A DNA stretch of 64,000 nt from Lactuca virosa (lineage: Eukaryota > Streptophyta > Magnoliopsida > Asterales > Asteraceae), in the NCBI GenBank assembly GCA_928212115.1, contig CAKMRJ010005523.1, positions 109,839,332 to 109,903,331 on the forward strand. The letters run 5' to 3'. Every line of letters starts with the position of its first letter. Positions within the stretch are counted from its first letter, which is position 1. The translations under genes were made by a program, and so were the position numbers. Positions 50,001 through 60,719 of the stretch are shown one piece after another. A model generated the notes under the pieces. That model was given only the letters and a program-made list of their open reading frames with translations. It searched no databases and was not told where the DNA came from.

Positions 50001-51619
50001 TGAAGTACTTGATGGATCAGCCCAACCTGAATATGCGTCAGAGGAGATGGTTGGACGTGGTAAAGGATTACGATTGTGAGATCCTGTACCACCCGGGCAA
50101 GGCTAACGTTGTAGCCGATGCCCTGAGTCGCAGGGCGGAGAGTGCCCCTATACGAGACGTATGTATGAGATTGACAGTGATGACTCCGGTGTTGGACACC
50201 ATTCGAGGGGCCCAGGCTGAGGCCGTGAGACCGGAGAACCGGAAGAGAGAGCGAGTTGTCGGATATGTATCGGAGTTCGTTACTGATGGTCGAGGACTTA
50301 TGACCTTTCAGGGTCGGATTTGGGTACCGTTTGTGGGCGGAACGCGTACCATCTTGATGGAGGAGGCGCACCGATCGAGGTTCTCGATCCATCCCGGGAC
50401 CACTAAGATGTATTTGGACCTGAAGAGAGAGTATTGGTGGCCCTGTATGAAAAGGGATGTTGCATGGTTCGTTGAGAGGTGTTTGACCTGTCGCAGGGTT
50501 AAGGCCGAGCACCAGAGACCGCATGGTAAGTTGCAGCCGTTGGAGGTTCCCGAGTGGAAGTGGGAACAGATTACCATGGACTTCATCACCAAATTGTCAA
50601 GGACTGCGAGGGGCGTCGATGCAATTTGGGTGATTGTGGATAGGTTGACGAAGAGCGCTCACTTTCTTGCTATCAGTGAGAGCTCTTCCGCTGAGAGGTT
50701 GGCAGAGTTGTACGTGAGAGAGGTGGTATCACGGCATGGAGTGCCGATCTCGATCGTCTCAGATCGAGATGTACGTTTCACTTCCAGATTCTGGAAGAAG
50801 TTTCACGAGGAGTTGGGTACGAGACTGCATTTTAGCACTGCATACAACCCCCAGACAGATGGGCAGAGTGAGCGGACGATTCAGACGCTCGAGGACATGC
50901 TCCGGGCATGTGTGTTGGATTTCGGAGGGAGTTGGGACACGTATTTGCCCTTGGCTGAGTTTTCCTATAACAACAGCCATCATTCGAGCATCGGTATGCC
51001 ACCCTTTGAGCTGGTGTATGGGAGGAAGTGTCGGACTCCCATTTGCTGGGGCGAGGTCGGGCAACGTGTGATGGGTAGTACGGAGATTGTGCTTCAGACG
51101 ACCGAGCAGATTCAGCAGGTCAGGCAGAGGTTACTGACAGCTCAGAGCCGTCAGAAGAGTTATGCGGATAGACATCGGTCAGAGCTTGAGTTCCAGGTCG
51201 GCGATTTCGTACTCCTGAAGGTATCTCCCTGGAAGGGAGTGATCCGATTCAGGAAGAGGGGTAAGTTGGGACCTCGGTATATTGGTCCTTTCAGGGTGAC
51301 TGCCAGGGTGGGCAGGGTAGCGTATCGTTTGGAGCTACCTACAGAGCTGAGCCAGATTCATGACACTTTTCACGTGTCTCGGTTGAGGAAGTGTATCGCT
51401 GATGAGTCAGCAGTGGTGCCCTTAGAGGATATTCAGGTGGATGCGAGCCTGAATTATGTGGAGAGACCAGTTGCGGTTGTGGATCGAAAGATCAAGGTTC
51501 TGAGGAACAAGGAAGTGCCCCTGGTGCAGGTCCGGTGGCAACACCGGAGAGGGTCAGAGTTGACCTGGGAGCCGGAGCGAGAGATGCGTGAGCAGCATCC
51601 AGAGTTGTTTGCAGAGTGA
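47077..51619 (+). pseudogene. G2 unit 3 gag-pol, best preserved copy
   Basis: Gag from ATG 47077, with frameshifts near 47104, 47250 and 47807. The core (RFALNQLRLGAKDWWKF) and three Cys-rich knuckles (about 47950-48105) are clear. A putative intron is at 48265-48327. Protease LFDSGASRSF is at about 48363. There is a frameshift near 48850. In reverse transcriptase the W-G-A-P codons are lost near 49017 and TAG is at 49137-49139; the catalytic FIDDILVYS is at about 49357. RNase H (YCDASISGLGAVL) is shifted near 49888. From 49925 to the TGA at 51617-51619 one frame of 564 residues is unbroken: RNase H end (NVVADALSRR), H2C2 zinc region, integrase core with the catalytic triad region (MDFITKL, SDRDVRF, QTDGQSERTIQ), and chromodomain-like tail (LVQVRWQHRRGSELTWEPE). 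Not competent as it stands. Confidence 0.9.
48265..48327 (+). other. Putative 63-nt intron between gag and protease of G2 unit 3
   Basis: gctg|gtatgc...gcgtag|gtact. AT/T-rich with a branch-point-like gctaat, canonical GT and AG ends, and stops in all useful frames. Unit 2 has the same structure at 39930-39993. Related elements normally read straight from gag to protease. The two flanking frames still differ by one base, which needs an extra frameshift or lost base. Confidence 0.4.
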
Positions 51620-51644
51620 GACTTCGAGGGCGAAGTCTGATTTT

Positions 51645-51657
51645 AATGGGGGAGAAT
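51645..51657 (+). other. G2 polypurine tract (unit 3)
   Basis: aatgggggagaat right before LTR5. The same tract precedes LTR2 and LTR3. Confidence 0.8.
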
Positions 51658-53330
51658 TGTAACATCCGGATTCCCAGGTATATTATTTTATTATTTTATT
51701 TTGGAATTTGTTGAGGGACTCGGCGAGTTGGTGCTTAGACTCGCCGAGTAGGGTCGCGATTTCTCATCCGGATTAATGACCGGACTCGGCGAGTCCATGA
51801 GTGGACTCGGCGAGTCCACGCTGTTTGATGAAACCCTAATTTTTCCGGGTTTGGGACCTATTTAAAGGCCCTTATGGCCGTCATTTGCGACCATCAACCC
51901 CCAGAGAGAAACCCTAAGTGATCTAGAGTGCTTGTGAGGAAGGAGAGGCCAATCTTGAACTTTTGTGGGTATTTTTGCAAGAAGGAAGTGTTCAAGGCAA
52001 GAGGAAGCTGAAGGAGGTGCGGTTTTGGTGGTTTTTGAGCTCATAGAGATTGTATTGAGGTATTATTCTCGGACCTTCTTCAGTTTTGGTGTTGATTCTT
52101 AGTGTTAGGGTTTTCTAACCCTTTTAGAGGATGATTAAGTGGAGTATTTGGCCCCTTCTCGAGTTTGTGTTCTGGATCTGGACCCAAGGGGGTCCAGAGA
52201 CCTTAACCCTTGGAGCTTTATGAGTCATTGTGGGAGTCATGAGCTTAGAATGTCATTTTTGGGGCTAAATCATCATTTTGGACCATTTAGATGTTATATG
52301 TGTGTCAAGGTCCGAACTTTACGTGATTATCATGCTTGGGGAGGCCAGATCTATGATTGTATGGAACAGATCTGACCTCAGAAGTTGTTTTGAGTTGTGC
52401 ATGGCATGAACTCGCCGAGTGCAAAGAACAGACTCGGCGAGTAGTATGAAGGTTGCCCGTTAATCACTCAGTGAGTGGACTTGTCGAGTTGTGGGAATGA
52501 CTCGGTGAGTCAGGGGGGAGTCCGAGTTCAAGTTGGAACTCGCCGAGTTGTTCTTGAGACTCGGCGAGTTGAGTCGGGGTGGCCCCGCGATTCATGCCAG
52601 GTGGAACTCGTCGAGTCAAGGGAAGTACTCAACGTGCCAAGAGAGGATCTAAGAGAGTCAGTGGACACGTGTAGACTTGCCGAGTCGCCCTAGTGCACTC
52701 GACGAGTCGGGTCAAAGTTTGACCAATGACCTTGTTGACTTTTAGGGTTGAGTACAGTTGTATTTATGAGAGTATTACTTTATGTGATTAGGCGGAGGCT
52801 AGATCACACTTCTTCCGAGTCAGCTATTTACCGAGACATCATGGTGAGTCTTCTCACTATACTTTACCTTGAGTAGGTAATTAGAGTTATGTGACAGAGT
52901 TGTTGTATGCTATTTATGTGATGTGTTGCACTGCATTATTTCTATGTGATTTATGCCGTGTATATATCAGAGTATACCAGAGTTGGAACCGAAAGGTTCA
53001 CAGAGCTAGGACCAGAGGGTCCACAGAGTTAGGGTCCAAGGGCCCGCAGAGTTATAGCCTCGAGTGGCTAGTATGTGTTATGTGTGGTATTTTTTGGGGA
53101 ACTCACTAAGCTTTGTGCTTACAGTGTTTTGTGTTATGTGTTTCAGGTACTAGTGAAGATCGCGGGAAGGCGCCGGCATGATCAATACACACACACGCGG
53201 AGTTTTATATATGTTATGATCTTGGGATTTTGACTTATGTTTGGATGTATGAAACAATGAGTTTTATAATATTATGAAATAAGGTGTTTTTAAAATGTGA
53301 AAAATTTGTTTGAAAATTTTGGGTGTTTCA
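51658..53330 (+). repeat. G2 LTR5, complete 3' LTR (1673 bp)
   Basis: TGTAACATCC to GGGTGTTTCA. Four ACTCGSCGAGT palindromes lie at 51719-51812, just before a TATA-like tatttaaa (51859-51866). About ten more, several degenerate, lie at 52409-52710. The end region (aactcactaagctt, gatcgcgggaaggcg) is related to the G1 LTR end. Confidence 0.92.
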
Positions 53331-53335
53331 GTTTC

Positions 53336-54250
53336 GCTATGAAGGACCTTGGAGAAGCTGCCTATATCCTAGGGATAAGGATATTGAGAGAAAGGAGTAA
53401 GAGACTAATTGGACTTAGTCAAAGTACCTACTTGGATAAGGTGCTGAAAAGGTTCAGCATGCAGGATTCCAAGAAAGGTGACTTACCAATCCAGCACAAT
53501 GCCAGACTGAGTAAGACCCAGAGTCCGAGTACAGAGGCTAAGATAGCTGAGATGAGTCATGTACCATATGCTTCCGCTGTGGGCTCTATCATGTATGTTA
53601 TGACTTGTACTCGCCCTGATGTGGCCTTTGCTTTGAGCATGGTCAGCAGATATAAAGGGAATTCGGGCAAGGCTCACTAGACTGCGGTGAAGAATATTCT
53701 CAAGTACCTACGGAGGACTAGGGACTGGGTCCTTACCCTTGGTAGGAGTGATGACTTGAGAGTAGTGGGGTACAGTGATGCTGGCTTCCAGACTGATAGG
53801 GATAATTTCCGCTCTCAGTCGGGCTGGGGCTTTACCCTAAATGGAGGAGCAATTACTTGGAAAAGTTCCAAACAAGAAACAGTGGCTGATTCAACTTGCG
53901 AATCAGAGTATATAGCGGCAAGCGAGGCAGCAAAGGATGCAATATGGCTAAAGAACTTCATTGGAGACCTTGGAGTTGTACCAGCTATTAAAGAGCATAT
54001 GGAGATTTTCTGTGATAACGAAGGTGTAGTTTCCTTAGCTAAGGAACCAAGGGATCACGGCAGATCCAGGCACATCGACAGAAAATACCATTTCATTAGA
54101 CATCGAATAGAAGAAGGACTCCTCGTGGTGAAGAGGGTATCATCAGATGAAAACCCATCAGATCCCCTCACGAAGGGACTGTGTAGGGTTAAGCATTTGC
54201 AGCATGCGAGGCGCATCGGGCTGAAGGATGATATTAGTTTTACAGATTAG
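53336..54250 (+). pseudogene. Element C reverse transcriptase end and RNase H
   Basis: Continues the reverse transcriptase frame after G2: SFAMKDLGEAAYILGIRIL, then VGSIMYVMTCTRPDVAFAL. TAG at 53678-53680 replaces a conserved Trp (GKAH*TAVKNILKYL). The RNase H part is open to 54250: YSDAGF, CESEYIAASEAAKDAIWLKNF and CDNEG carry the catalytic acidic residues, and it ends HARRIGLKDDISFTD. RNase H alone looks intact; the gene as a whole is not. Confidence 0.88.
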
Positions 54251-55105
54251 ATAGTTATTTATGAAGCTTGTAAAATATAAATTGACATTTGATGATTAAA
54301 TAAAATTTGTTGTTTATTTATAAGTAAAGTGTTGCTATCTTGTGTCAATTATTTACTATTGTGTCAATTTTGCATGTTTTGACTTCCAGAATAATTTCTT
54401 TATTCAAACTCTCCACACTCAGTCATATGTTGGAAGTAGATATGAATCAAGACTGTCATGAATTGGGTTTGTAGATGTTTAAGGTGCTAGACATAGCAAA
54501 TGGTTGCTACAACATTCATGAGTGCTCATAAGTTCTGAGTATTGGATTTAACCCACGCTCACTTGTATCACTTCATGGAATTTATCTCGAGTGATCGTGA
54601 GACGGTAATATCATATAAGTCTTCAAACCTAGAGATATGAGTTGTTGACTATGAGTTGGTTATACATTGATTGTACGAAAACGCACTGGTAACTCGATGT
54701 TATAAAACGTGCCTTTGTGTATGATTCAACAAGTAGTAGAACAAGCATATGAGTCGAAGTTTATCTGTTACTTTTAGTCCTTGGAGGATTAAAAGCAATA
54801 TCTGGGCCCCTCGATGATTTTGTTTTTACCTTTGTACTGGGCTCGGTCAGAACCAAATTGATGTGTTCAGTTTAGTTCTATGTCAAACAAATCGGAAATC
54901 GGGAAACAAACTGCTTGACAATAAGTACGACATTGTTCCATGTATTTGTCCGGCTGATATCTAGAACAAAGGATTATATGATCACTTATCTTAAATGGCG
55001 CATCATCATCTCAGTTCCGCGAGACTTTGAAAGAGCCACGATTGTTAGTCGGTTCCTGAAGTCATACTTGCAACTATAGTTATTAGACTTATCCAAGTGG
55101 GAGAC
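54251..55105 (+). other. Element C 3' untranslated region and polypurine tract
   Basis: Non-coding; similar to the 3' regions of elements A and B. It ends with atccaagtgggagac, the polypurine tract being 55095-55105. Confidence 0.8.
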
Positions 55106-55892
55106 TGTTGGATTAGGTGTCTATGTCCATAACTATATTTAGTATGTACTTGACCCGGCCTGGCATGGTCCATTTGGGTTGCATCTTCATCACAACTATT
55201 GGATAGACAAAATGAGAAAAAGGACACTTACGATTTGTTAATATATTATAAGTTCTAATATAGTAATATGAAATCATATTATTTAATTAGTATTGATCAA
55301 TAATTAATTTGGAATTAATTTTGTGATCAAAAAGAGACTAATTAGATATATGGGGATTGATTTGTAAATAATTCATTCTTGTATAGTGGGCTTATGGTTC
55401 ATGATTCACTAGATTGGGCTAGGACCCATTGGCCGCTCCATGGATGCTCCATGGAGATTATAACCCATGGATCATGGGGGAAATGAAAAGCCATGCACAT
55501 TAGGGTTTACATGGTGTAACCCTACATGTGACACACTATATAAAGAGCTCCATAGCTAGCAAAATCGGCCACTATTACAATACAAGGAGGGCTAGCCAAT
55601 TTTTTGATCAAAGTGTTCTTCTCTCAAGTTATTCCAAGAGTTGTAGGTGTTGTGTGAAACATTTGAGGCATCACATTTAGGGTGCTAGGCTCACAAGGTC
55701 TTAAGGAATCCAAGCTACAAGAAAAGGTATGTCATTCTACTAGTTTTTATATTACAAGTACCCCATGCCATGCTAGTTAGGATGTAAACCTTGGAAAATT
55801 CTTATTTGCATGAATATTAGAGAAAACATAGATCCAAAGTTTCTAGGGTTGCATGTACACCTTAGGAGTGTTAGAATGCTCGAAACCCATCA
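55106..55892 (+). repeat. Element C 3' LTR (787 bp)
   Basis: TGTTGGATTAGG to acccatca, followed by target copy atact (55893-55897). Same length as the 5' LTR, which supports pairing these two rather than the 755-bp copy at 31081. Confidence 0.9.
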
Positions 55893-56820
55893 ATACTCAC
55901 TATATCAACAGGGTCTAAGGCACCAAGGCTGACCCTTTCTCGGATTGTATACTGGTATTTGTTTGATATGCTTACTTATCTGTTAGATCGGCGTCCTGGT
56001 AGTTAGGACGGTATTATGTTTAGTGACCTGGTTTAGGTCGGTATCCTGGTATATAGGATGATGCTATGTTTAGTGACTTGGTTTAGGTCGGTATCCTGGC
56101 ATATAGGATGATGCTATGTTGGTGACCAGTTAGGTTGGTATCCTGGTTGTAGGATGTTGCTATGCTATATGATCTGTTAGACCGATTTGTTTGTCTATAG
56201 ATTGTTATGTGATTATCTGTTATATGTGCACATGGTTGTTTGATTGGGGGTTGGGTTGAGGCGGGTCCTGCTTTGTGATGTAGGCCAACATACCCAGGGC
56301 GGACCGGATAGGTTGTAGACCCGGGAGGGCACATAGCCAGGCCGAAGGCCCGGCGAGCGGTCCGGATAGGCTGAAGGCCCCGAGAGGGCAGTCCAGACGT
56401 GCCGAGGCTTGGAGAGTGGGCCAGATAGACTGAAGGCTCGACGCGGGAGGTCCAGTCAGACTGTAGACTCAGAGAGTGGACCAGGTGGACTGAAGGCCCG
56501 GTGCGGGCGGACCAGTCACACTGTAGACTCGAGATGCATGATTGTTCTGTATTTGTTGATATGATATGATTATGGTTATATGATGTTGGTATTTTAGGGG
56601 TAACTCACTAAGCCTTCGATCTTACCGTTTCAGTTTATGGTTTCAGGTTCAGCGGATGGCCGCTGGAAGGCGAAGGCGTGACCGTACACTTCCTCGATTG
56701 ATGATTATGATTTCTGGGAACTCTGATGTTTAAACTATTTTGAAAACAAGTTGTAATGACATGAATGGTTTTAAACGATTTAAAAAGTTTTAAATTGGCT
56801 CGAATTTTATGGATGTTACA
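55893..56820 (+). repeat. G1 3' LTR, right part
   Basis: Resumes the G1 LTR where 25789 left off (cactatatcaacagggtc), with the 50-bp repeats and the GC-rich array intact, and ends GGATGTTACA. TSD taagg follows at 56821-56825. Confidence 0.9.
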
Positions 56821-56825
56821 TAAGG

Positions 56826-58689
56826 ATTTTTTTTGGTAATATGAAATTACTATTATTCAATTCTTTTGAGTTTTTAATCTATAGTGAACAACTTTTTTAG
56901 GTTTCTGGTGTGTTTGAAAATGAATTACAATAATTCTTATGTAGTTCTAAGTAGATTGTCAGTGAAATGTTTTGTGATATTGGAGTTTTTTTAGTGTCCC
57001 TTACTGTCTCTATTTTTGGAGGTTTTGTTGTTTTTTTATCACATTTATGTCTTAAAGTTTTGAATTTGACAGTGTTTATGTTTGATTGGTTATTTGTTTT
57101 TCCTAATGCTTAGATGCAGATAAGATGTTCCCGTCAACTTTCAAACCAGGTGTTTGCTAAAAGTCCCAAGTGAGAATTTTAGTTTTATAACCAAGTATTT
57201 ATAAACAAACATCAATATCTAATTTATTCGACTTAAATGAGAGCATAAGCTATTAAGAATTGCAATGAACAATGTTGAAGCTTCTTAATCAGTCGGAATG
57301 TTGGATGCATTCAAGGCATCAAGCAAGATTAATTTACTTTTTTCCACTTGTAATTGGATTTAGGCGGTATTAATTGAACTATTTATATATTATTTTGAAA
57401 GAAAATAGTACCCTCACGTATATCTCTATAACATTCATAGGTTTGGCCACAAACCGTTGAGACATCCTTGATGAGGCCCTTCCTAGACAACTGACAACAA
57501 TATTGATGTAATTATTATTACACATGGATCAAATTAAAAAAATGGTCCCAGTGCTTTATGATATTTTGTTGAATCAAGAAAGTGACCCTCTTAAACCTCA
57601 TTCCGAAGTCCTCCTCTCTACCGCAATGCTGCTTCTGCTACCGCAACGAGAAATGGTGAAGCCATCCGCAACAACCTCATCTGAAACAAAGACTTAGCTT
57701 TTTAACTTATGTATTTACAATGTATTGTCCAGTGTGCCTTTTGTGGACACTTCTTTGGTCTTTGTTTATCTCTTTTGTATGTTCTCGGAACTCTATAAAT
57801 AGAGTGTTCCGCTTCTAATGAAAAACACATCTCTTATCACACATATCTCTTATCTCTTACATTTCATATCTTACTTCTCTCATTACTCTCAAAGATCTTA
57901 CAGAACTTAAATTCTTACCTTAAGATCGTAATCTCTCCTTCAGAGCAAGTCACTCTTGACTTAATAACTTTAAGTTGATCCCACTTACTAACTTGGTTTG
58001 AATGCAATCCTTGTTTAGAATCAGCTTAGTGTTTTACTTGATATAATACTTGTTGTCATTTATATTTCCTTACTTTCTCGTCATTATATTTCCGCATCTA
58101 ACTATCTAACTTTCTAACTCTAACTTCTTATTATTGTTGAGCTTTATGATCATTTGAGTTAAACTTATTCCACAAACTTGTTCTAACGTTTGTTCAAGTG
58201 TGTTTCTCAAAAGTTTTTCTCTCAACATATTTATTTGTGTTTAGTCTAAAGTTGAATCATTTTTTATGCTTAGCCCCATAGGGGTCTTCTCCTTCACCAG
58301 GTAAGCATTTTACACTTCATATTTCCTATACTATATGATTTTTTCAACTACGTAGCGATTTGGTATGTGCTAATTTCATGGAAATTAGCTTTTTTTCAAC
58401 CATTTTATTCGTTATCCCCTCTAACTTCTAATCTAATCTCATAATAAAAATTACAGGTAAACATTTATCAACAATTTATTTAAGATGCATTTTTTCTTCA
58501 AATTGAGGTATAACTCAATTTTTATTTATTTATTTCATAAGCAACATAACATTCTGCTTTTGATAATATTTTTGCTTATTAGGATATATATTAATTTGAA
58601 GGTAGGGTTGTCCTTTCACCGTGCAAGCAAACTTTTTTCTTCAACAGAATGATTATTAAGTGCATTGTGTGTTTTACATTTTATTCAAA

Positions 58690-58777
<88 letters not shown>

Positions 58778-58896
58778 GAGATTTTAAATAATCAATATAA
58801 GTTTAACCAAAATTTATATCTTATAAATTTAATAAAATTTTACAAACCTTTGATTTTTCATTACCATATTTAATTAACAATATATTTTTTTTTCTT
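56826..58896 (+). other. Right flank of Helitron H3, no gene recognised
   Basis: 56826-57140 is repeated at 32641-32954. 57540-58300 resembles the promoter and leader of some LTR or gene, with tctataaatagagtg near 57792 and pyrimidine-rich sequence after it, but I cannot pair it with a second LTR. A (TA)n tract lies at about 58694-58774. Confidence 0.45.
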
Positions 58897-58925
58897 ACCC
58901 GTGGTTTCCACGGGTTGTAACCTAG
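58897..58925 (+). other. Helitron H3 3' terminus: hairpin plus CTAG
   Basis: Perfect 8-bp stem ACCCGTGG / CCACGGGT with a TTT loop, then TGTAACCTAG, followed by T. It is the strongest single sign of a Helitron in the window. Confidence 0.85.
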
Positions 58926-59008
58926 TATTTTAATATAATAATTGCAATAAATGTAGTAATAAATGGATATCAATTTCATTAATGAACTTACCTTTTAATT
59001 TCAAAATT
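58926..59008 (+). mobile_element. Helitron H2, resumed
   Basis: Continues the inverse of H1 from 10661 down to about 10577 (tattttaat...gaacttacctt). Homology fades after this, so the 3' end of H2 is not defined. Confidence 0.6.
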
Positions 59009-59703
59009 ATCAAAATTAAAGCTTATTAGTTTCTTTTATTTAATTAAATTATTTTTTTAAATTTAAAAGATAAAAAACATATTTATTATAATAATTTATT
59101 ATTTTTTCTTATTTTCTTATAAATTCAAAGTTCTCAAATATGTTGACCTTTATATTTAACTTTTTTTTTTTAAATTAACTCATGTAATAGATTGGTCTCA
59201 CAACTAGTACTCCAATATATGATGTATAAACCCAAAAATTGTAATGTTCAAAAATCATTATAAAATGATATTACCAATAATAAATAACTTATTAGGTCAT
59301 ATTAATAACAAAGATTTATATGTTTAGGGATCATTTAAAAATGATATTACCAATAACATATAACTTATATGGTCATACTAATAAGAGTAGATATCAATAG
59401 ACATTTTGTCTAATAAATTTGATTCGTGACAAATTATCATATCTCTTGTATTTATTTTTTATGTGAAAATAATAACATAATTTAATTCATATATTATAAA
59501 TTAATTGAAGTGTTTTAATTATATCAAATAAAAATGATTTAATTAAGTTTGTGTATTTTTTATTATAGTTTAAGGGTTAAATTAAATAAATGGAATATAT
59601 ATATATAGTCATGTGCGGTAGCACTACCTTGGCTAAACCCTTAAAACTTAATGACTTAATGCGTTTCAAATCCTCTTAGCCATTATCCTACTGCAAGCAT
59701 GAA

Positions 59704-59770
<67 letters not shown>

Positions 59771-60555
59771 ATATATATATATATATATATATTGCTTAGG
59801 TTATTGTATTCTAATTAATTATTGTGTGGATGTAGGGATAAATGTAGACCAATGATTTTAATTATTTTAAGTAATGATTTACCAATCTTTAAATTACGAG
59901 ACACATGTTTAAATTAGGAAACGCATGTTTAATTAATGAAAATTTCGGATTTTAAGGGATATTGATTCTTTTAATTTTGAATTCTGATTTTTTTTAATTA
60001 ATTCATTTTTAATTCTAACATAATTTTTTATTTTACTCGATTTTATTCTTTTAGAATACAATTCTCTTTGAACGATATTCTATGAAAATGCCAGAATATA
60101 TTCTGATAGAGTACATATTTTGATTAAAGTAACTTCTTGTAGAAAAACAACATTCTTGAACCTTCAGTTGAAATATAACATGATTCTTATATATTCAAAC
60201 ATTGTAATGCAAATATAGATTCATATATATTCTTACAGAATAATAGTCTAAATAACATTATTAAATATACAATTATTGAACAAATACATTTGATTACTAA
60301 AATTAAGTAATAGATAACATTAAAATTTTACTTTATTTAATTAATTCTTAAACTATATTGTCTAAATTAAAGGGATTAATTAAATATTTATTTAATTACT
60401 AAAATTAATTAATAGATAACATTAAAAATTTACCTTATTTAGGTTTTGAAATGATTGGCTCACATTGATTCCTACATTCACACAATAATTAGTTAGAATA
60501 CTTGAACATAGCTCTCTCTCTCTCTTACACACACACATACTCTCTCTCTCTCTCT

Positions 60556-60615
<60 letters not shown>

Positions 60616-60627
60616 TATATATAGTAA

Positions 60628-60698
<71 letters not shown>

Positions 60699-60719
60699 AT
60701 ATATAATATATATAAAGAC
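59009..60719. other. AT-rich intergenic DNA with microsatellites
   Basis: No gene seen. Contains (TA)n at about 59708-59792, (CT)n mixed with (CA)n at about 60512-60557, and an interrupted (TA)n at about 60558-60714. The open frames across the TA tracts are low-complexity artefacts. Confidence 0.6.

Larger units (their letters stand above)
33524..53330 (+). mobile_element. Element G2: Ty3/gypsy chromovirus (Tekay/Del-like), tandem LTR-internal array
   Basis: Five LTR copies and three internal regions: LTR1 truncated (33524-34578), pol fragment (34579-36454), LTR2 (36455-38117), full internal unit 2 (38118-43328), LTR3 (43329-44799), N run, LTR4 (44813-46461), full internal unit 3 (46462-51657), LTR5 (51658-53330). 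Gypsy order: gag, protease, reverse transcriptase, RNase H, integrase, then a C-terminal chromodomain-like segment, which marks a chromovirus. Only one pair of target copies flanks the whole block. Confidence 0.85.
25790..55892 (+). mobile_element. Element C: Ty1/copia retrotransposon, degenerate, split by G2 and by a duplicated segment
   Basis: Order: 5' LTR, primer site, leader, gag (with a MITE), protease, integrase, duplicated foreign block (31067-32954), reverse transcriptase (interrupted by G2 at 33524-53330), RNase H, 3' untranslated region, polypurine tract, 3' LTR. Both outer LTRs are 787 bp. The target site atcct (25785-25789) is matched by atact (55893-55897), and the G1 LTR continues on both sides. 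Gag, integrase and reverse transcriptase all carry stops or frameshifts, so the element is dead. Confidence 0.85.
18242..56820 (+). mobile_element. Element G1: non-autonomous Ty3/gypsy-type LTR element, split by element C
   Basis: Order: 5' LTR, primer site, about 4 kb interior with only a gag fragment, polypurine tract, and a 3' LTR interrupted at 25789/25790 by element C and resumed at 55893. The target duplication taagg lies at 18237-18241 and again at 56821-56825, and H3 sequence continues on each side. LTR ends (TGTAACATCC...GGATGTTACA) and the primer site resemble those of G2, so the two are related families. No protease, reverse transcriptase or integrase is recognisable. Confidence 0.85.
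16778..58925 (+). mobile_element. Helitron H3, containing the nested LTR elements
   Basis: Starts TCCCTATCTTAATAAAAG right after an A and ends with the hairpin at 58897-58915, then TGTAACCTAG followed by T. The uninterrupted state of the site is preserved in H1, whose inverse reads cataa|tattttaat. Here cataa is at 16773-16777 and tattttaat starts at 58926. So the boundaries are supported by structure and by a paralogous empty site, with no target duplication, as expected for Helitrons. Its own sequence is 16778-18241 plus 56826-58925, about 3.5 kb, with no recognisable Rep/helicase; it is probably non-autonomous. Confidence 0.75.

Noticed and set aside
49883..50524. Long open frames antisense to G2 pol (also at 47064-47696 and on the minus strand of unit 2)
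   Set aside because: They are mirror images of the conserved pol coding sequence, have no family resemblance, and shift with every indel.
57540..58300. A solo LTR with TATA box in the H3 flank
   Set aside because: There are leader-like features, but no matching TG...CA ends or target copies could be found, so I describe it only as unassigned.
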